21,645 nt of DNA from Saprospiraceae bacterium (GTDB lineage: Bacteria; Bacteroidota; Bacteroidia; Chitinophagales; Saprospiraceae). This document shows, one piece after another, positions 8,216 to 16,301 of the stretch. How positions within the stretch are numbered: position 1 is the first letter of the stretch; each line of letters starts with the position of its first letter. The position numbers and the translations under genes are program-made. Location: assembly GCA_016719855.1 (NCBI GenBank), contig JADJYH010000083.1, forward strand, positions 1 to 21,645, in the 5' to 3' direction. The notes beneath the pieces are model-generated. The model searched no databases. It worked only from the letters and a program-made list of their open reading frames with translations, and was not told the origin of the DNA.

Positions 8216-10773
8216 TTAAAACCCAACTTGAATGCCCCCGATAATCGTCCTCGACAACGGGTAGCCGCCGTAGTCAATGCCTTGCAGGAGGTTGCTCTGT
8301 CCGAACGCATTGACCTCTGGGTCGTAGCCCCGGTAATTGGTTTGGGTGAACAGGTTATTGGCACTGGCGTAAATTCGGAACTTCGACAGCTTCGCAACTC
8401 TCAACCAGTCGGTGGGGAATGAGTAGCCCAGGGTCACGTTTTTGATGCGGATGAACGAGCCGTCCTCCACCCTGCATCGCTGAAGATGTTGCGCTCCGGC
8501 GGGTTAATTTTCGGGTACTCGTTGCTGGGGTTTTCCCCAAGTGAAATCGGGGTTGGCATTGCCAATGATGGTACGGTCTGCCTCGTCCACCACACCGTCG
8601 GGCAGGCCCGTGAGGTTACCTTGGTCGTCCCTGCCGTTCAGGTCCTTGTACTTACGGTCTCCTGCTTTCGGGTTTTGCGCCTTAAGGTGGGGGCTGCTCG
8701 CCGCTTCGTCGTCTGTCTGGAAAATTCCGTCCGAGACCAGCCCGAAAAACGTCCCGATTGGCTCTCCTTCCCGCAGGATGCTCCAGCCCGCAGGCACTTG
8801 CAATACGCCCGGCACGAATATGTCGTTGCCGCTTGACAGCGCCGTGATTTCGTTGCGATTGATGGAGAAATTCAAGTCCGTTTGCCAAGTGAAAGTACCC
8901 GTCATGTTGCGGGAAGTGATGGCTGCCTCGAAGCCCCGGTTGCGCAAGCCGCCGATGTTGGACAGGTAGCCGCCGAAGCCGGTCGTGGTAGGCAACGGCG
9001 TGAAAAGCAGCAAGTCGGTGGTTTGCTTTTGGTAAAGGTCGAAGGTAGTGCCGAGCCTGCCGCCGGCAAATTCGGCATCAACACCGAAGTCAGCTTGGCT
9101 GGTGCGCTCCCATTTCAGGTCGGGATTCGGGTAGCGCAGCGGCTCCTGCCCGATGTAGGGTTCGGTGTTGTTGAAAACGCCTTGCCCAACCGGGCCGACC
9201 GTGGCCAGCGAGGCATACGGCGAGATTTCCTGGTTGCCGATGACGCCGTAGCTCAACCGCGGTTTTCAGGTAAAACAAGCCGAGGTCTTTGATAAAATCC
9301 TCTTCGTGCAGCTTCCAGGCGATGGAGCCAGAGGGGAAAAAGCCGTATTTGTTGTTTGCCCCAACCTGGAAGCGCCGTCCACCCGGCCTGTGAGCGTTAG
9401 CAGAAATTTGTTGTCAAACGTGTAGTTCACCCGCCCGAGGTACGACACGATGCCCCATGTTAGCTCGCCAGTGGCAGCAGGTTGGGGGTTTAGGGCGCTG
9501 CCGAGGTTGTGCCAGCCGGTGCGGTTGTCGGGAAAGTCGAGGGCAAAATGCGAACAGGCGTTCCGAGCTGAAAACCCTTGGAAACTGCTGCCCACGAGTG
9601 CGTTCACGGCATGGCGCTTCGCAATGGTGCGGTCGTAGTTGAGGGTAAACTCGGTAAGCCAAGTGTAGCCGGTCACCGTTGCCACCACAGCGTCGCCGTT
9701 GTTGGGTTCGGTCCTTTTCAAATAATTGGGGACAAACCGGTTTTCCTTCACCGAAAAGCCGTCTATGCCTGCGCTGGCCTTCAGGTTCAGCCCCTCTGCC
9801 AGCGTCAGGTGCCGTAGGTATTGGCGATCACCCTTGCGTTGTGCGAGATATTGTCGGTTTCGAGGGCGTCCGCAACGGGGGGATGATGTAGCGGGCGTCA
9901 ACCGGCAAGCCCGACTCCAGGCTGAACTCGTTCATGTAGTTGGCAAAGGTTTGCCCGTCCAGTACGTCCAATTTTTTCGTCACTTCCTGTACGCCGAAGT
10001 AGCTGTCGAAAGTAATGGAAGATTTGCCCGCCTTGCCCCGCTTGGTGGTAATAAGTACAACGCCGTTGGCGCCCCTTGAGCCGTACATGGCGGTAGCGGA
10101 GGCGTCCTTCAGAATCTCGATTCGCTCGATGTCGGAGGGGCTAATCGAGGAAATGCCGTTGAGGTTGCCGCCAGCAACGCCGCCAGCATTGGTCTGCCCG
10201 TTGTCGCTGGTGATGAGCATCCCATCCACCACGTAGAGCGGCTCGTTGCCCGCGTTGATGGAGCTGCTGCCCCGTATGCGGATGGAGGTTTCGCCGCCGG
10301 GTCTCCGCTGACCTGCGTTACCTGTACGCCTGCCGCCCGCCCTTGCAGGGCTTGGTCGAGCGAAGTAGGTGCCGTGCGGTTGAGGTCGTCGCTGGAAACG
10401 GAGGAGACCGAACCGGTGAGGTCGCTTTTTTTGACCGTTCCGTAAGCCACCACCACCACGTCTTTCAGCAGTTCGGAGGCTTGCTCCAGCACCACGTCAA
10501 CGACCGTTTGGTTGGTGACTATGATTTCCTTGGATTCAAAGCCAATGAACGAGAAAACGAGCGTGGCACCTTTGCCCACCGCCAATTCGTAGCTGCCGTC
10601 AACTTCCGTAGTTACCCCGTCAAAGGTGTTTTGATGAGCACATTGACGCTTAGGCAACGGTAGGCCGTCCACGGAGGAGGTCACTTTGCCGGTCACGGTT
10701 TGCGCTTGAAGGAAAGACTCCATCCCACCAGCAACAAGGTGGAAAGGACACGGGTGAGTAAGTTCAGTTTCAT
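8216..10773 (-). CDS. SusC/RagA family TonB-dependent outer-membrane receptor (frameshifted, internally shortened)
   Basis: TonB-driven outer-membrane channel for glycan import, partner of SusD. ATG 10773 opens a signal peptide (MKLNLLTRVLSTLLLVG), then QAQTVTGKV begins the carboxypeptidase-like regulatory domain (EVDGSYELAVGKG, FSFIGFESKEI). The TonB box region is LLKDVVVVAYGTVKK. The plug has LDQALQGRAAGVQVTQVSG, then EPLYVVDGM and DIERIEILKDASATAMYGSRG. The barrel has YGVIGNQEI, GFEAAITSRN and, at the C-terminus, VEDGSFIRIKNVTLGYSFPT to IIGGIQVGF. Several single-base breaks occur (for example near 10715, 10640, 10300, 9900, 9820, 9260 and 8480). Two family blocks are absent: the TDWQDEIF-type segment after DARYI (near 9890) and the segment between NPDFTWG and ENPSNEYPK (near 8530). 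The total of ~852 codons is short for a family near 1,000. Confidence 0.9.
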
Positions 10774-10843
10774 GTTTTTCTACAATTAGTTTAATGCCGC
10801 TTGAAAAGTCGTTTGTGAAAAGCGAGCCAAATAATGGATGCTA

Positions 10844-11564
10844 CTACCTTCTCTCAATATCTATCGAGTACTTGAATCCGTCACCTTTATAATAGACTTT
10901 GTTGTACTCCACCAGCCGCCCATCGGTGTCGCAGACGAGGCGTTGCCGAAAGAGGATGGGCGCTCCTTCCTCCACCCCAAACTTGGCAGCAAGGGACTCT
11001 TCGGCGTTGATGGCGCTGATTCCTCCTCGAAACAGCAACGATGACCCCAAAATGGGTCTCCAGCATTTGGTACAGTGGGAGGGAAAGTCTTCGCTGCCTG
11101 TCATTTTAAGTCGGGGATGGAACCACGAGACAGATAGCAAGCTCGGTCCGCCCGATGCCCGCAACCTAGAAAGTTGAAGGGTTTTGGTGCCTTCCTTAAT
11201 GTCAGCGCAGCACACTTCTTCGATGGCCGGGATTATTTGCACGCTCAAATCAAAGTTCTCCACTTCCACGCCGCTTCTTCATTTTCCTCCGTGAAGCTCC
11301 ACCAACTGTCCAGCCGGGTCGGAATGCGGCGGGCAGCGACCGTGGTGCCAACGCCTTTTTTCCGCACGAGCAGTCCTTCGTTCACCAGCTTGCCAATGGC
11401 GTGGCGCACCGTGTTGCGGGCCACGCCGAGCTTGCCGGCGATGTCCACTTCCTTCGGAAAAACTCGCCATTGCGATATGCTGGCTGCTCGATGAGTTCGC
11501 GCAGCATCTTTTCCACCTTGTTGTGGAGGGGGCTTTGCCTTTGTTGGTCTAGCTTCAAATGCAT
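10844..11564 (-). CDS. GntR/HutC family transcriptional regulator with UTRA domain
   Basis: Probable sugar-phosphate-responsive repressor of the locus, about 240 residues. The N-terminal winged helix starts MHLKLDQQRQSPLHNKVEKM and continues, after a break near 11465, as FPKEVDIAGKLGVARNTVRHAI, GKLVNEGLLVRKKGVGT. The UTRA effector domain follows (ENFDLSVQIIPAIEEV, KTLQLSRLRASGG, LYQMLETHFGVIVA, INAEESLAAKFGVEEGAPILFRQR), ending YNKVYYKGDGFKYSIDIERR. Breaks near 11465, 11275 and two between 11030 and 11130 must be corrected. It is the first gene of the series, 70 bases ahead of susC on the same strand. In other HutC-type systems the ligand is often a phosphorylated sugar; mannose-6-phosphate would fit but is not shown. 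Autoregulation is likely from the palindrome overlapping its leader. Confidence 0.9.
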
Positions 11565-11568
11565 GAGG

Positions 11569-11582
11569 TATGTTTGAACATA
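11569..11582. promoter_or_regulatory. Candidate operator palindrome at the gntR leader
   Basis: TATGTTTGAACATA is an inverted repeat with 6-base arms around a TG centre. It lies 5-18 bases upstream of the regulator's ATG and directly downstream of the promoter-like TACCTTTG. Arm length and spacing suit a GntR-family dimer site, and its position would block transcription initiation. I found no second copy in front of susC. Confidence 0.5.
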
Positions 11583-11583
11583 T

Positions 11584-11591
11584 CAAAGGTA
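11584..11591 (-). promoter_or_regulatory. Bacteroidota-type -7 promoter element for gntR
   Basis: On the minus strand the bases read TACCTTTG, matching the Bacteroidota -7 consensus TAnnTTTG, about 20 bases ahead of the gntR start. The -33 TTTG partner is weak or absent at the normal spacing. It would serve gntR and perhaps the whole series downstream. Confidence 0.45.
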
Positions 11592-11902
11592 GGAGAAATT
11601 TGAAACGGTGTATTTTTTTTGGGAAATTTTTCTTTTATTTGGTGCGAAGGTTGGGAAGGTTAGTGAATCTTCGTGTGGTTAGCAAGCGGACGTGTTCTGT
11701 TGTTGACAGCATCCGTTTAGGTGCGGTTTGCCCGTCTAATTAATGGGTGAATTAGAAAAGAAAATAAAGGTAGGATGAGAGCGGTAACAAGAAGGCAGTA
11801 ACCAGATTCAACTTTCCGGCCAGGAACCTGCGGTTCAATGCCAACTAAAAAGCACATTTCTGCACAGCTTTTTTGGTTGCATGGAGAATGCAAAGCCAAG
11901 AC
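11592..11902. other. Intergenic region without a recognised gene
   Basis: This 310-base stretch separates the repressor of the sugar locus from the stress-gene cluster. It is AT-rich near 11,610-11,640 (runs of T and A). It holds one hairpin that can act as a terminator, listed separately. The short frames within it match nothing I know. Confidence 0.5.
11847..11874. terminator. Probable bidirectional terminator beyond the holin-family gene
   Basis: AAAAAGC (11847-11853) pairs with GCTTTTT (11867-11873) around a 13-base loop, giving U-runs on either strand. It lies about 30 bases past the stop of the minus-strand holin-family gene. The stem has little GC, so efficiency is uncertain. Confidence 0.45.
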
Positions 11903-12325
11903 TTAGGCCGTAGAGAACGAAGCCTTCCTTATCTTGAGGAAGGTGTCATTATTTCTCGCTTGCTTCATTCTCTTTTCGAAAAACGCATTGAGCATCAGCT
12001 TCAAGGTAGGTCTGGTGACGAGCCGCCGCCTAAAGATAAACAACAAGGAACCCAGTAGGCCACAAGGTTACTGCCACGACGACGAAAGCTTCCGGGTATT
12101 GTGACCCCAGTTTGCCGGCCAGCCAGAAGGCCGCTGCCAGCGATAGAAAGATGAGCACCAGCATGGAGAAATGCCAAGCACCAGTGCGGTCATCATAGCG
12201 GAGGTAGTCTTGCTGATGCGCTCCGCTGCTTCGAGGCGTACGTAGTCACCCTGTTGCTTCATGTACTGGCGGGCATATTCGAAGGTCTCGCCTCGGAACC
12301 TAGTGCATTTCGTCTGTATTTTCAT
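11903..12325 (-). CDS. Phage-holin superfamily III type small membrane protein
   Basis: About 140 residues with an amphipathic N-terminus and two adjacent membrane helices, the layout of proteins annotated as phage holin family (PF07332-like) in non-phage genomes. The N-terminus from ATG 12325 includes QYMKQQGDYVRLEAAERISKTTSAMM, then ALVLGISMLVLIFLSLAA and AFWLAGKLG. After breaks near 12160-12100 and 12060 it continues as LLFIFRRRLVTRPTLKLMLNAFFEKRMKQ and ends KIRKASFSTA. The basic segment after TM2 is typical of the family. It is not evidence of a prophage: no phage genes are nearby and YtxH genes flank it, a usual companion in stress clusters. Its biochemical role is unknown; a link to envelope stress is inferred. 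Confidence 0.72.
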
Positions 12326-12346
12326 GGTGCGTCAAATAGGGAATAG

Positions 12347-12384
12347 GAAAAAAACAAGGATCCCACTCAGGACCCCTTGTTTTA
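12347..12384 (-). terminator. Intrinsic terminator downstream of the first YtxH gene
   Basis: On the minus strand AAAACAAGGGGTCC and GGATCCTTGTTTT pair, with two unpaired or bulged bases, around TGAGTG, followed by a T-run. It sits between the YtxH stop and the holin-family ATG, so the two genes may be separate transcripts or partly uncoupled. Confidence 0.65.
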
Positions 12385-12390
12385 AGATAA

Positions 12391-12734
12391 TCAGGTTATG
12401 CCGATATACCTGTGTGACCATTCGTGCCAATCCTCTCGGCCTTGGCCTTCAAAGTTGATCCACACCATCTGCCACGTTTTCTCTTTCACCTGTTCGGCTT
12501 TGTTGGATGCCGAGGTCAAGACTTGCTCGGCCTTGGAGGTTAAATCGGAGGCTGTGCTTTTGCCTTTTCGGCAATATCACTTGCAAGGCCTTTGCCTTGT
12601 CTGATTGCTCCCTAATAACGTCACCGGCCCGCTGGCGCTGCTCGCGCCCTTTGTCCGAATTTAGCATGTACCCGGCCACGCCACCGGCAATGGCGCCGAG
12701 TCCGGCAACTACTGCGATTTTGAACTCTTTTCAT
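12391..12734 (-). CDS. YtxH domain protein (first copy)
   Basis: Small single-span protein of about 110 residues, of the YtxH type linked to general or envelope stress. From ATG 12734, with one extra A in the A-run after the ATG removed, it reads MKEFKIAVVAGLGAIAGGVAGYMLNSDKGREQRQ (quoted as MKEFKIAVVAGLGAIAG plus GVAGYMLNSDKG): a glycine-rich membrane helix followed by the family's GYxLNSDKG motif. The rest is a charged Ala/Lys/Glu helix (DKAKALASDIAEKAKA, TSKAEQVLTSASNKAEQVKEK). Breaks near 12727, 12580 and perhaps 12450 are needed; the last residues depend on frame, so the end could be 12391 or 12396. It is a paralogue of the gene at 15406-15778. Molecular function is unknown. Confidence 0.75.
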
Positions 12735-12802
12735 AATAAATTTATTGTTGTTTGATTAAATTTTGCTTTCGAAAAATGCAAGGTTGCATTTGACGGACGC
12801 TG

Positions 12803-13110
12803 TTATTGACTGGTTCGGAGAAGCCTTTTCGTAAGTTGTTCTGCATCGGGGCGCCACTCCCACGATGTTGCGTCCATTATCTCCATCTCCGTCAGCAGGT
12901 CTTGCAACTGCTTGCTGTTCCAGCTTCAATTTGTTGATGCGCTGATAACCTCGGGTCAGAAGAATCGTCGGCCATGCGCACCTGCTGAGAGCGACTGAAC
13001 GTCATTGTTCATTCTGTCAATAAGCGCTTTAAATTCCTCTTTAGAATTTTCAAGAGAATCAATGACCGGACGTGAGGTCTGGGCGACTTCAAGTCAGTTG
13101 TGGCTTCCAT
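12803..13110 (-). CDS. Small helical hypothetical protein
   Basis: I do not recognise this protein. Joining frames from ATG 13110 gives MEATTDLKS, then TSRPVIDSLENSKEEFKALI, DRMNNDVQSLSA, a middle part with RVRMADDSSDPRLSA-like residues, and, after another shift, YQRINKLKLEQQ, QLQDLLTEMEIMDATSWEWRPDAEQLTKRLLRTSQ and a stop at 12803. It is about 100 residues, rich in Glu, Lys, Leu and Gln, probably helical and soluble, with no membrane segment. At least three frame corrections are needed, which is why no single long frame shows it. It lies just upstream of the YtxH gene on the same strand, about 68 bases away, and so may share its transcript. Coding is supported by the consistent amphipathic composition across the joined pieces, not by homology I can name. 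Confidence 0.45.
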
Positions 13111-13456
13111 GTTTTAAATGAATAAGATGATGTGTTACAACCAAAGCACCAGGTAGAATAAGTGTTTTTGGTTCCCTAAAAAATTACGGAGCGGCTTTCA
13201 TTAACTCAAACCGCCGGGGTTCCCTCATGTTCAATCACCATGCATTTTTAAGATGTTGCTGCATGAATTTGTGAAAGAATATCATTGGAACACAGACCGG
13301 CTGTACATTAGATGAAGAATAGTGGAGTAGGATGGGGAATTTCAGACAATGGATGAACATGGAAGGCGGCCAGCTCGTTCTAACCTCACACCATGAAGGT
13401 GACTTGGCAATAAATCACAACCATCATGAAAGCAAATTGTGGTCAGCATTGACCCA
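13111..13456. promoter_or_regulatory. Divergent intergenic region between the small helical gene and the universal stress gene
   Basis: About 345 bases between a minus-strand and a plus-strand gene start, so promoters in both directions are expected. I could not find a convincing paired -33/-7 element on either strand, and no ORF here looks real. Confidence 0.4.
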
Positions 13457-14343
13457 ATGAATACGGCAAAACGTAATTGATTACGCCGAGAACTGCACGG
13501 ATTGGCCATGGAGCTACTGAGTTATAGTGTTCAGGGCGCCCCTCTTTGGCGCAAGCCGACGGAGCGCTGACAAGCCCCGGCATCGAGTATGTGCCGGCGT
13601 GGTAGAGGAAGTGGAGCGTTTCACCACAGCACTTTTTGAAAAGGTGAAGCAGCGTTATCCGCTCACGAGATTGAGCAAGGCTGGGCTTCCGGACGTCCTC
13701 TACCATTGGAAAGATGGAAGAAATGGAGGGTAGCGAAAGTGGTTCGTGCATGTTGGTGATGCCCAAGACAAGCGACCACGGTTGGTGGGATAACATGGTG
13801 GGAACCACAGAGACCGCTGTAGCCGCTGAGGTATCCCGCCCCGTGCTTTTGTGCCGGAAGGTGGAATTCAAGGGCATAACGAGAATCAGGTACTTGGCAG
13901 ACGCACAGTCGCTGTCGGATGGCAGTTATAAGGGCTTCCGCTTTTTGAAAACTTTGGCCGAAATGCACTCGGCACAGGTGGTGGTGGGATTTATTTTTGA
14001 CCTGGAGAACAGTGGCTTGAACTAGACAAAACTTGGCGAGGCCATGATGCGTTCAGCCGAACCTTGCCGCTCCAGTTCACCCACGAGTACCGTTTTTTCC
14101 TCCACAACCCTTCGAAGAAATACTGCAAATGGCATTACCCATACCGACATTGTGGTATTTCCTTCGTGAGTCGAGTGTTCTGAGCGTTTTTTCGACCATG
14201 GGAAATCACCTTGATGCTCGCAGGTCTCAAGGCTGATATGCCAGTGCTTGTTTTTGATGTTTTTTTTGCCTAAAATTGGCGAGGCAAAAATCAAACGCCC
14301 TCCTGTTTTGCAAAAGAAAAAGCCTAAGCTGTTTACAGAATAG
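13457..14343 (+). CDS. Two-domain universal stress protein (UspA family), frameshifted
   Basis: Cytoplasmic nucleotide-binding stress protein of roughly 295 residues. The start MNTAK then NVIDYAENCTDWPWSY corresponds to the UspA opening strand with its Asp. Next come VEEVERFTTALFEKVKQRYPL, KMEEME and, in one frame at 13735-14023, LVMPKTSDHGWWDNMVGTTE, TAVAAEVSRPVLL: the G-x2-9-G-type phosphate loop of the first domain. FKGITRIRYLADAQSLSDGS and GFRFLKTLAEMHSAQVVVGFIF open the second domain. Its remainder is recognisable only across shifts (FEEILQMALP, ESSVLSVFSTMGNH, LKADMPVLVFDVF, then a basic tail ending KKKPKLFTE). Many single-base breaks exist from 13470 to 13740 and 14020 to 14260. It is flanked by YtxH-type genes, supporting a stress role. 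Confidence 0.72.
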
Positions 14344-14541
14344 CGTTGTATGCTTGGTAGTCCAACACCATTTTTCCCTTGCTGAAATTCTCCATGGCGC
14401 GGTGGTAGGTTTTTCCGGCTCAAGTTGGGTAGGTTTGGTAGGGAACCGATGCCTGCGCCTCGTCGCTGGAGAATTTGACAAAAATGACCTTCTATATTTT
14501 CCAGCAGCATTTTGGTTCGTCGCAAATGTCCTCTGGCCCAT
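14334..14541 (-). CDS. Uncertain small ORF, convergent with the universal stress gene
   Basis: I do not recognise this one. Across two or three frames the minus strand reads VIFVKFSSDEAQASVPYQTYP, then GKTYHRAMENFSKGKMVLDYQAYNAIL and a stop at 14334. These runs have a protein-like composition and the start ATG 14541 lies 14 bases past the stop of the next gene upstream, with a purine-rich GAAAGG ahead of it. The 3' end overlaps the universal stress gene by about ten bases. It may be a real protein of about 70 residues broken by indels or a chance reading. Confidence 0.25.
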
Positions 14542-14554
14542 AGCACCTTTCTAA

Positions 14555-15267
14555 TCAAGCTGCCACTTCGGTGCGCTGGCCATTTTTCACAGTCACGTCG
14601 TTGGCGGCGTCATCCCCATGTCGGTTGTTGCCAGCGGCAAAAAATTGTTGCACCATCGGTAGCACGACGGGCAGCAGCTTGTAAAGCGTCTCGAAAATGA
14701 CCGAAGCGGTGCTTTTCCGATTGGCCATGGTGCCATCCAGCACTTCGCTGCCATCCAGTTCCAGCTTGATGGAATGTTCGCTTTCGTTCACTGCTTTTTG
14801 CAAGAAATATTGCTGGAGCAGCGGAATGGCCATCAGGGCCACCGTCGAGTGCCACCCGGTACCGCCGCCACCGTTGGCTTGCAGGTCGTAGTGTTGCTCG
14901 TCGCTTGGGGCTGAACTGGCGGTGGGTTCCGCTGTTTTGGCGTTCACGAAATACTGCTGCACCAATGGCAGCGCAACCAACATCAGTTTCGAGAACCAAC
15001 CGTTGCTGTTTTCTTCGGCAGCAGGTTCCGTTTGTCCAAAGGATTTTTCGTCGGAACCACCCATGTCTGTCAGCTTCTTGGCAATAAAAGCACCGAGGCC
15101 AATGGCGCTAACGGGCAGCAATACGTTGTGGAGCAAGAAATCACGTCCTTTGGAAGTGGTCTCTTCGGCACTGCGGGTGAACTCCTTGCGGATGATCCGC
15201 ATGTTGCCAACCAGCGATCCTGTTCTGCTTGAAGTTCTGCGAGGGTGTTGATGCGGTGGTTAATCAT
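14555..15267 (-). CDS. Hypothetical membrane-associated protein with three LPxVQQ-type repeats
   Basis: No family I can name. ATG 15267 opens MINHRINTLAELQAEQDRWL; a break near 15205 joins it to VGNMRIIRKEFTRSAEETTSKG, giving about 236 residues. After a hydrophobic DFLLHNVLLPVSAIGLGAFIAKKL come three copies of one hydrophobic unit: KLMLVALPLVQQYFVNAK, TVALMAIPLLQQYFLQKA and LLPVVLPMVQQFFAAGN, about 50 residues apart and separated by polar linkers rich in Ser, Glu and Gly. Each unit is W/F or aromatic-led, then (A/V)xPxxQQ(Y/F)F. It could be a bitopic or re-entrant membrane protein. It ends GQRTEVAA with a short charged tail. It sits between the second YtxH gene and the universal stress gene, on the YtxH strand with a gap of about 140 bases, so it probably belongs to the stress cluster. 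Confidence 0.8.
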
Positions 15268-15344
15268 AGTGTTTAGGATTTATCAAGATTGGACAATTGC
15301 CCGCTTGAACATGAAAGGAATTCACCTCGAAATTCGTTGTTTTT

Positions 15345-15385
15345 GGAGAAAAATGGGCGGGCACCCGCAAGCCGATGGCTTGCCG
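15345..15385 (-). terminator. Candidate terminator after the second YtxH gene
   Basis: GCAAGCC and GGCTTGC (15367-15383) form a perfect 7-bp stem with a three-base loop just past the YtxH stop on the minus strand. A GC-rich stretch and then a T-run (near 15347-15351) follow about 13 bases later. The T-run is further away than usual, so strength is uncertain. Confidence 0.4.
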
Positions 15386-15405
15386 ATGCCACGCCACATT
15401 GGTCT

Positions 15406-15778
15406 TTAGCTCGCTGATATTTCCTGAAGGTGGTTTTTGGCCTTGGTGGCACCTTGCTGGAAGGCAGTTTCTGCGCCTTCCACCACATCTTGCGCATTTT
15501 CGGAGCTGCTCTTGATGCGGTCCTGGAGTTTGGTGCTCACCTCGGAGGCGTAAGCCTTTCCTTTCTCGATGATACTGCTCACTGTGGAAGCTACTGTGGC
15601 AACTTTTTCCTGTGCAAATTCACGTGCCTGCCCACCATATTCCACGACTTTGGTGGCGGCTTCGGTGCGCACTTGGCGACCTTTGTCGCTATTGATTAAG
15701 TAACCGACTACGGCAGCCAGTGGCGAGTCCGGCCAGAAATATCCAGCCGCTGTTGTTGCTTTCATTGTTGTTGGACAT
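15406..15778 (-). CDS. YtxH domain protein (second copy)
   Basis: Small single-span protein of about 124 residues. I place the start at ATG 15778, not at the in-frame Met at 15765, because it gives MSNNNESNNSGWIFLAGLATG, the usual polar lead and glycine-rich helix, joined through one missing base near 15715 to AAVVGYLINSDKGRQVR, the YtxH signature. The remainder is a long charged helix (EYGGQAREFAQEKVATVAST, SSIIEKGKAYASEVSTKLQDR, AFQQGATKAKNHLQEISAS), probably coiled coil. It is a paralogue of 12391-12734. It lies upstream of the LPxVQQ-repeat gene on the same strand, separated by a possible terminator. Confidence 0.83.
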
Positions 15779-16301
15779 GATTAATGTTTTTTAAGTTTAG
15801 AAAATAGTGCAGACTGCCCAAGTTAGTATGAGCGGCTATCCGTTCCTGCTCGTCAGCAGCTTCGTGCTAGTAGATTAATCTTTTGGAATGGGCTTCCATT
15901 GGCAGTGGCTCCGTTAAACCACATATTTATAACTGGGTAAAATCCCCATGTTCACAACTGCGGGAAAATGAGCAAAAAAAAATAATGCCCTTTTCTTTGT
16001 GAAGTTGATACTCCAACTGACACGACCTACCAAGATTGTCCAAAATTTTAGAGGCTTCTGTAGGTCAAGTGAATTGAGAAAAATCCGAAACGAACGCCGA
16101 GTTGAACATCTGACAAGGAAGGCCGTTAGCGTTTTTGATTCAATTTTGGTTCATGTCGGCGAAAGTAGGCGCCTTACGCGATAACACCGCTTCGACCAGA
16201 CGCAGGCCGTGCCCAAGGTAGAAGGCATCAACAAGCCTGCCGGCCTCTAACGAAATTGGGCGCAACAAGCCGCTAAAAAACAACGATAACCGATTTTCAA
16301 C
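15779..16301. other. Intergenic region without a recognised gene
   Basis: A 520-base gap between a minus-strand YtxH gene and a plus-strand dehydrogenase, so it should hold divergent promoters. It contains an A-run near 15976 and no convincing ORF, tRNA or paired promoter boxes that I can see. Confidence 0.5.

Noticed and set aside
11903..12325. Holin-type gene as a sign of a prophage
   Set aside because: No capsid, tail, lysin, integrase or attachment site is present; this holin superfamily is common in chromosomal stress clusters.
14022..14558. 178-codon minus-strand frame overlapping the universal stress gene end
   Set aside because: Its second half is the antisense of the stress protein's second domain, and its first half gives a poorer protein than the other frames at 14334-14541.
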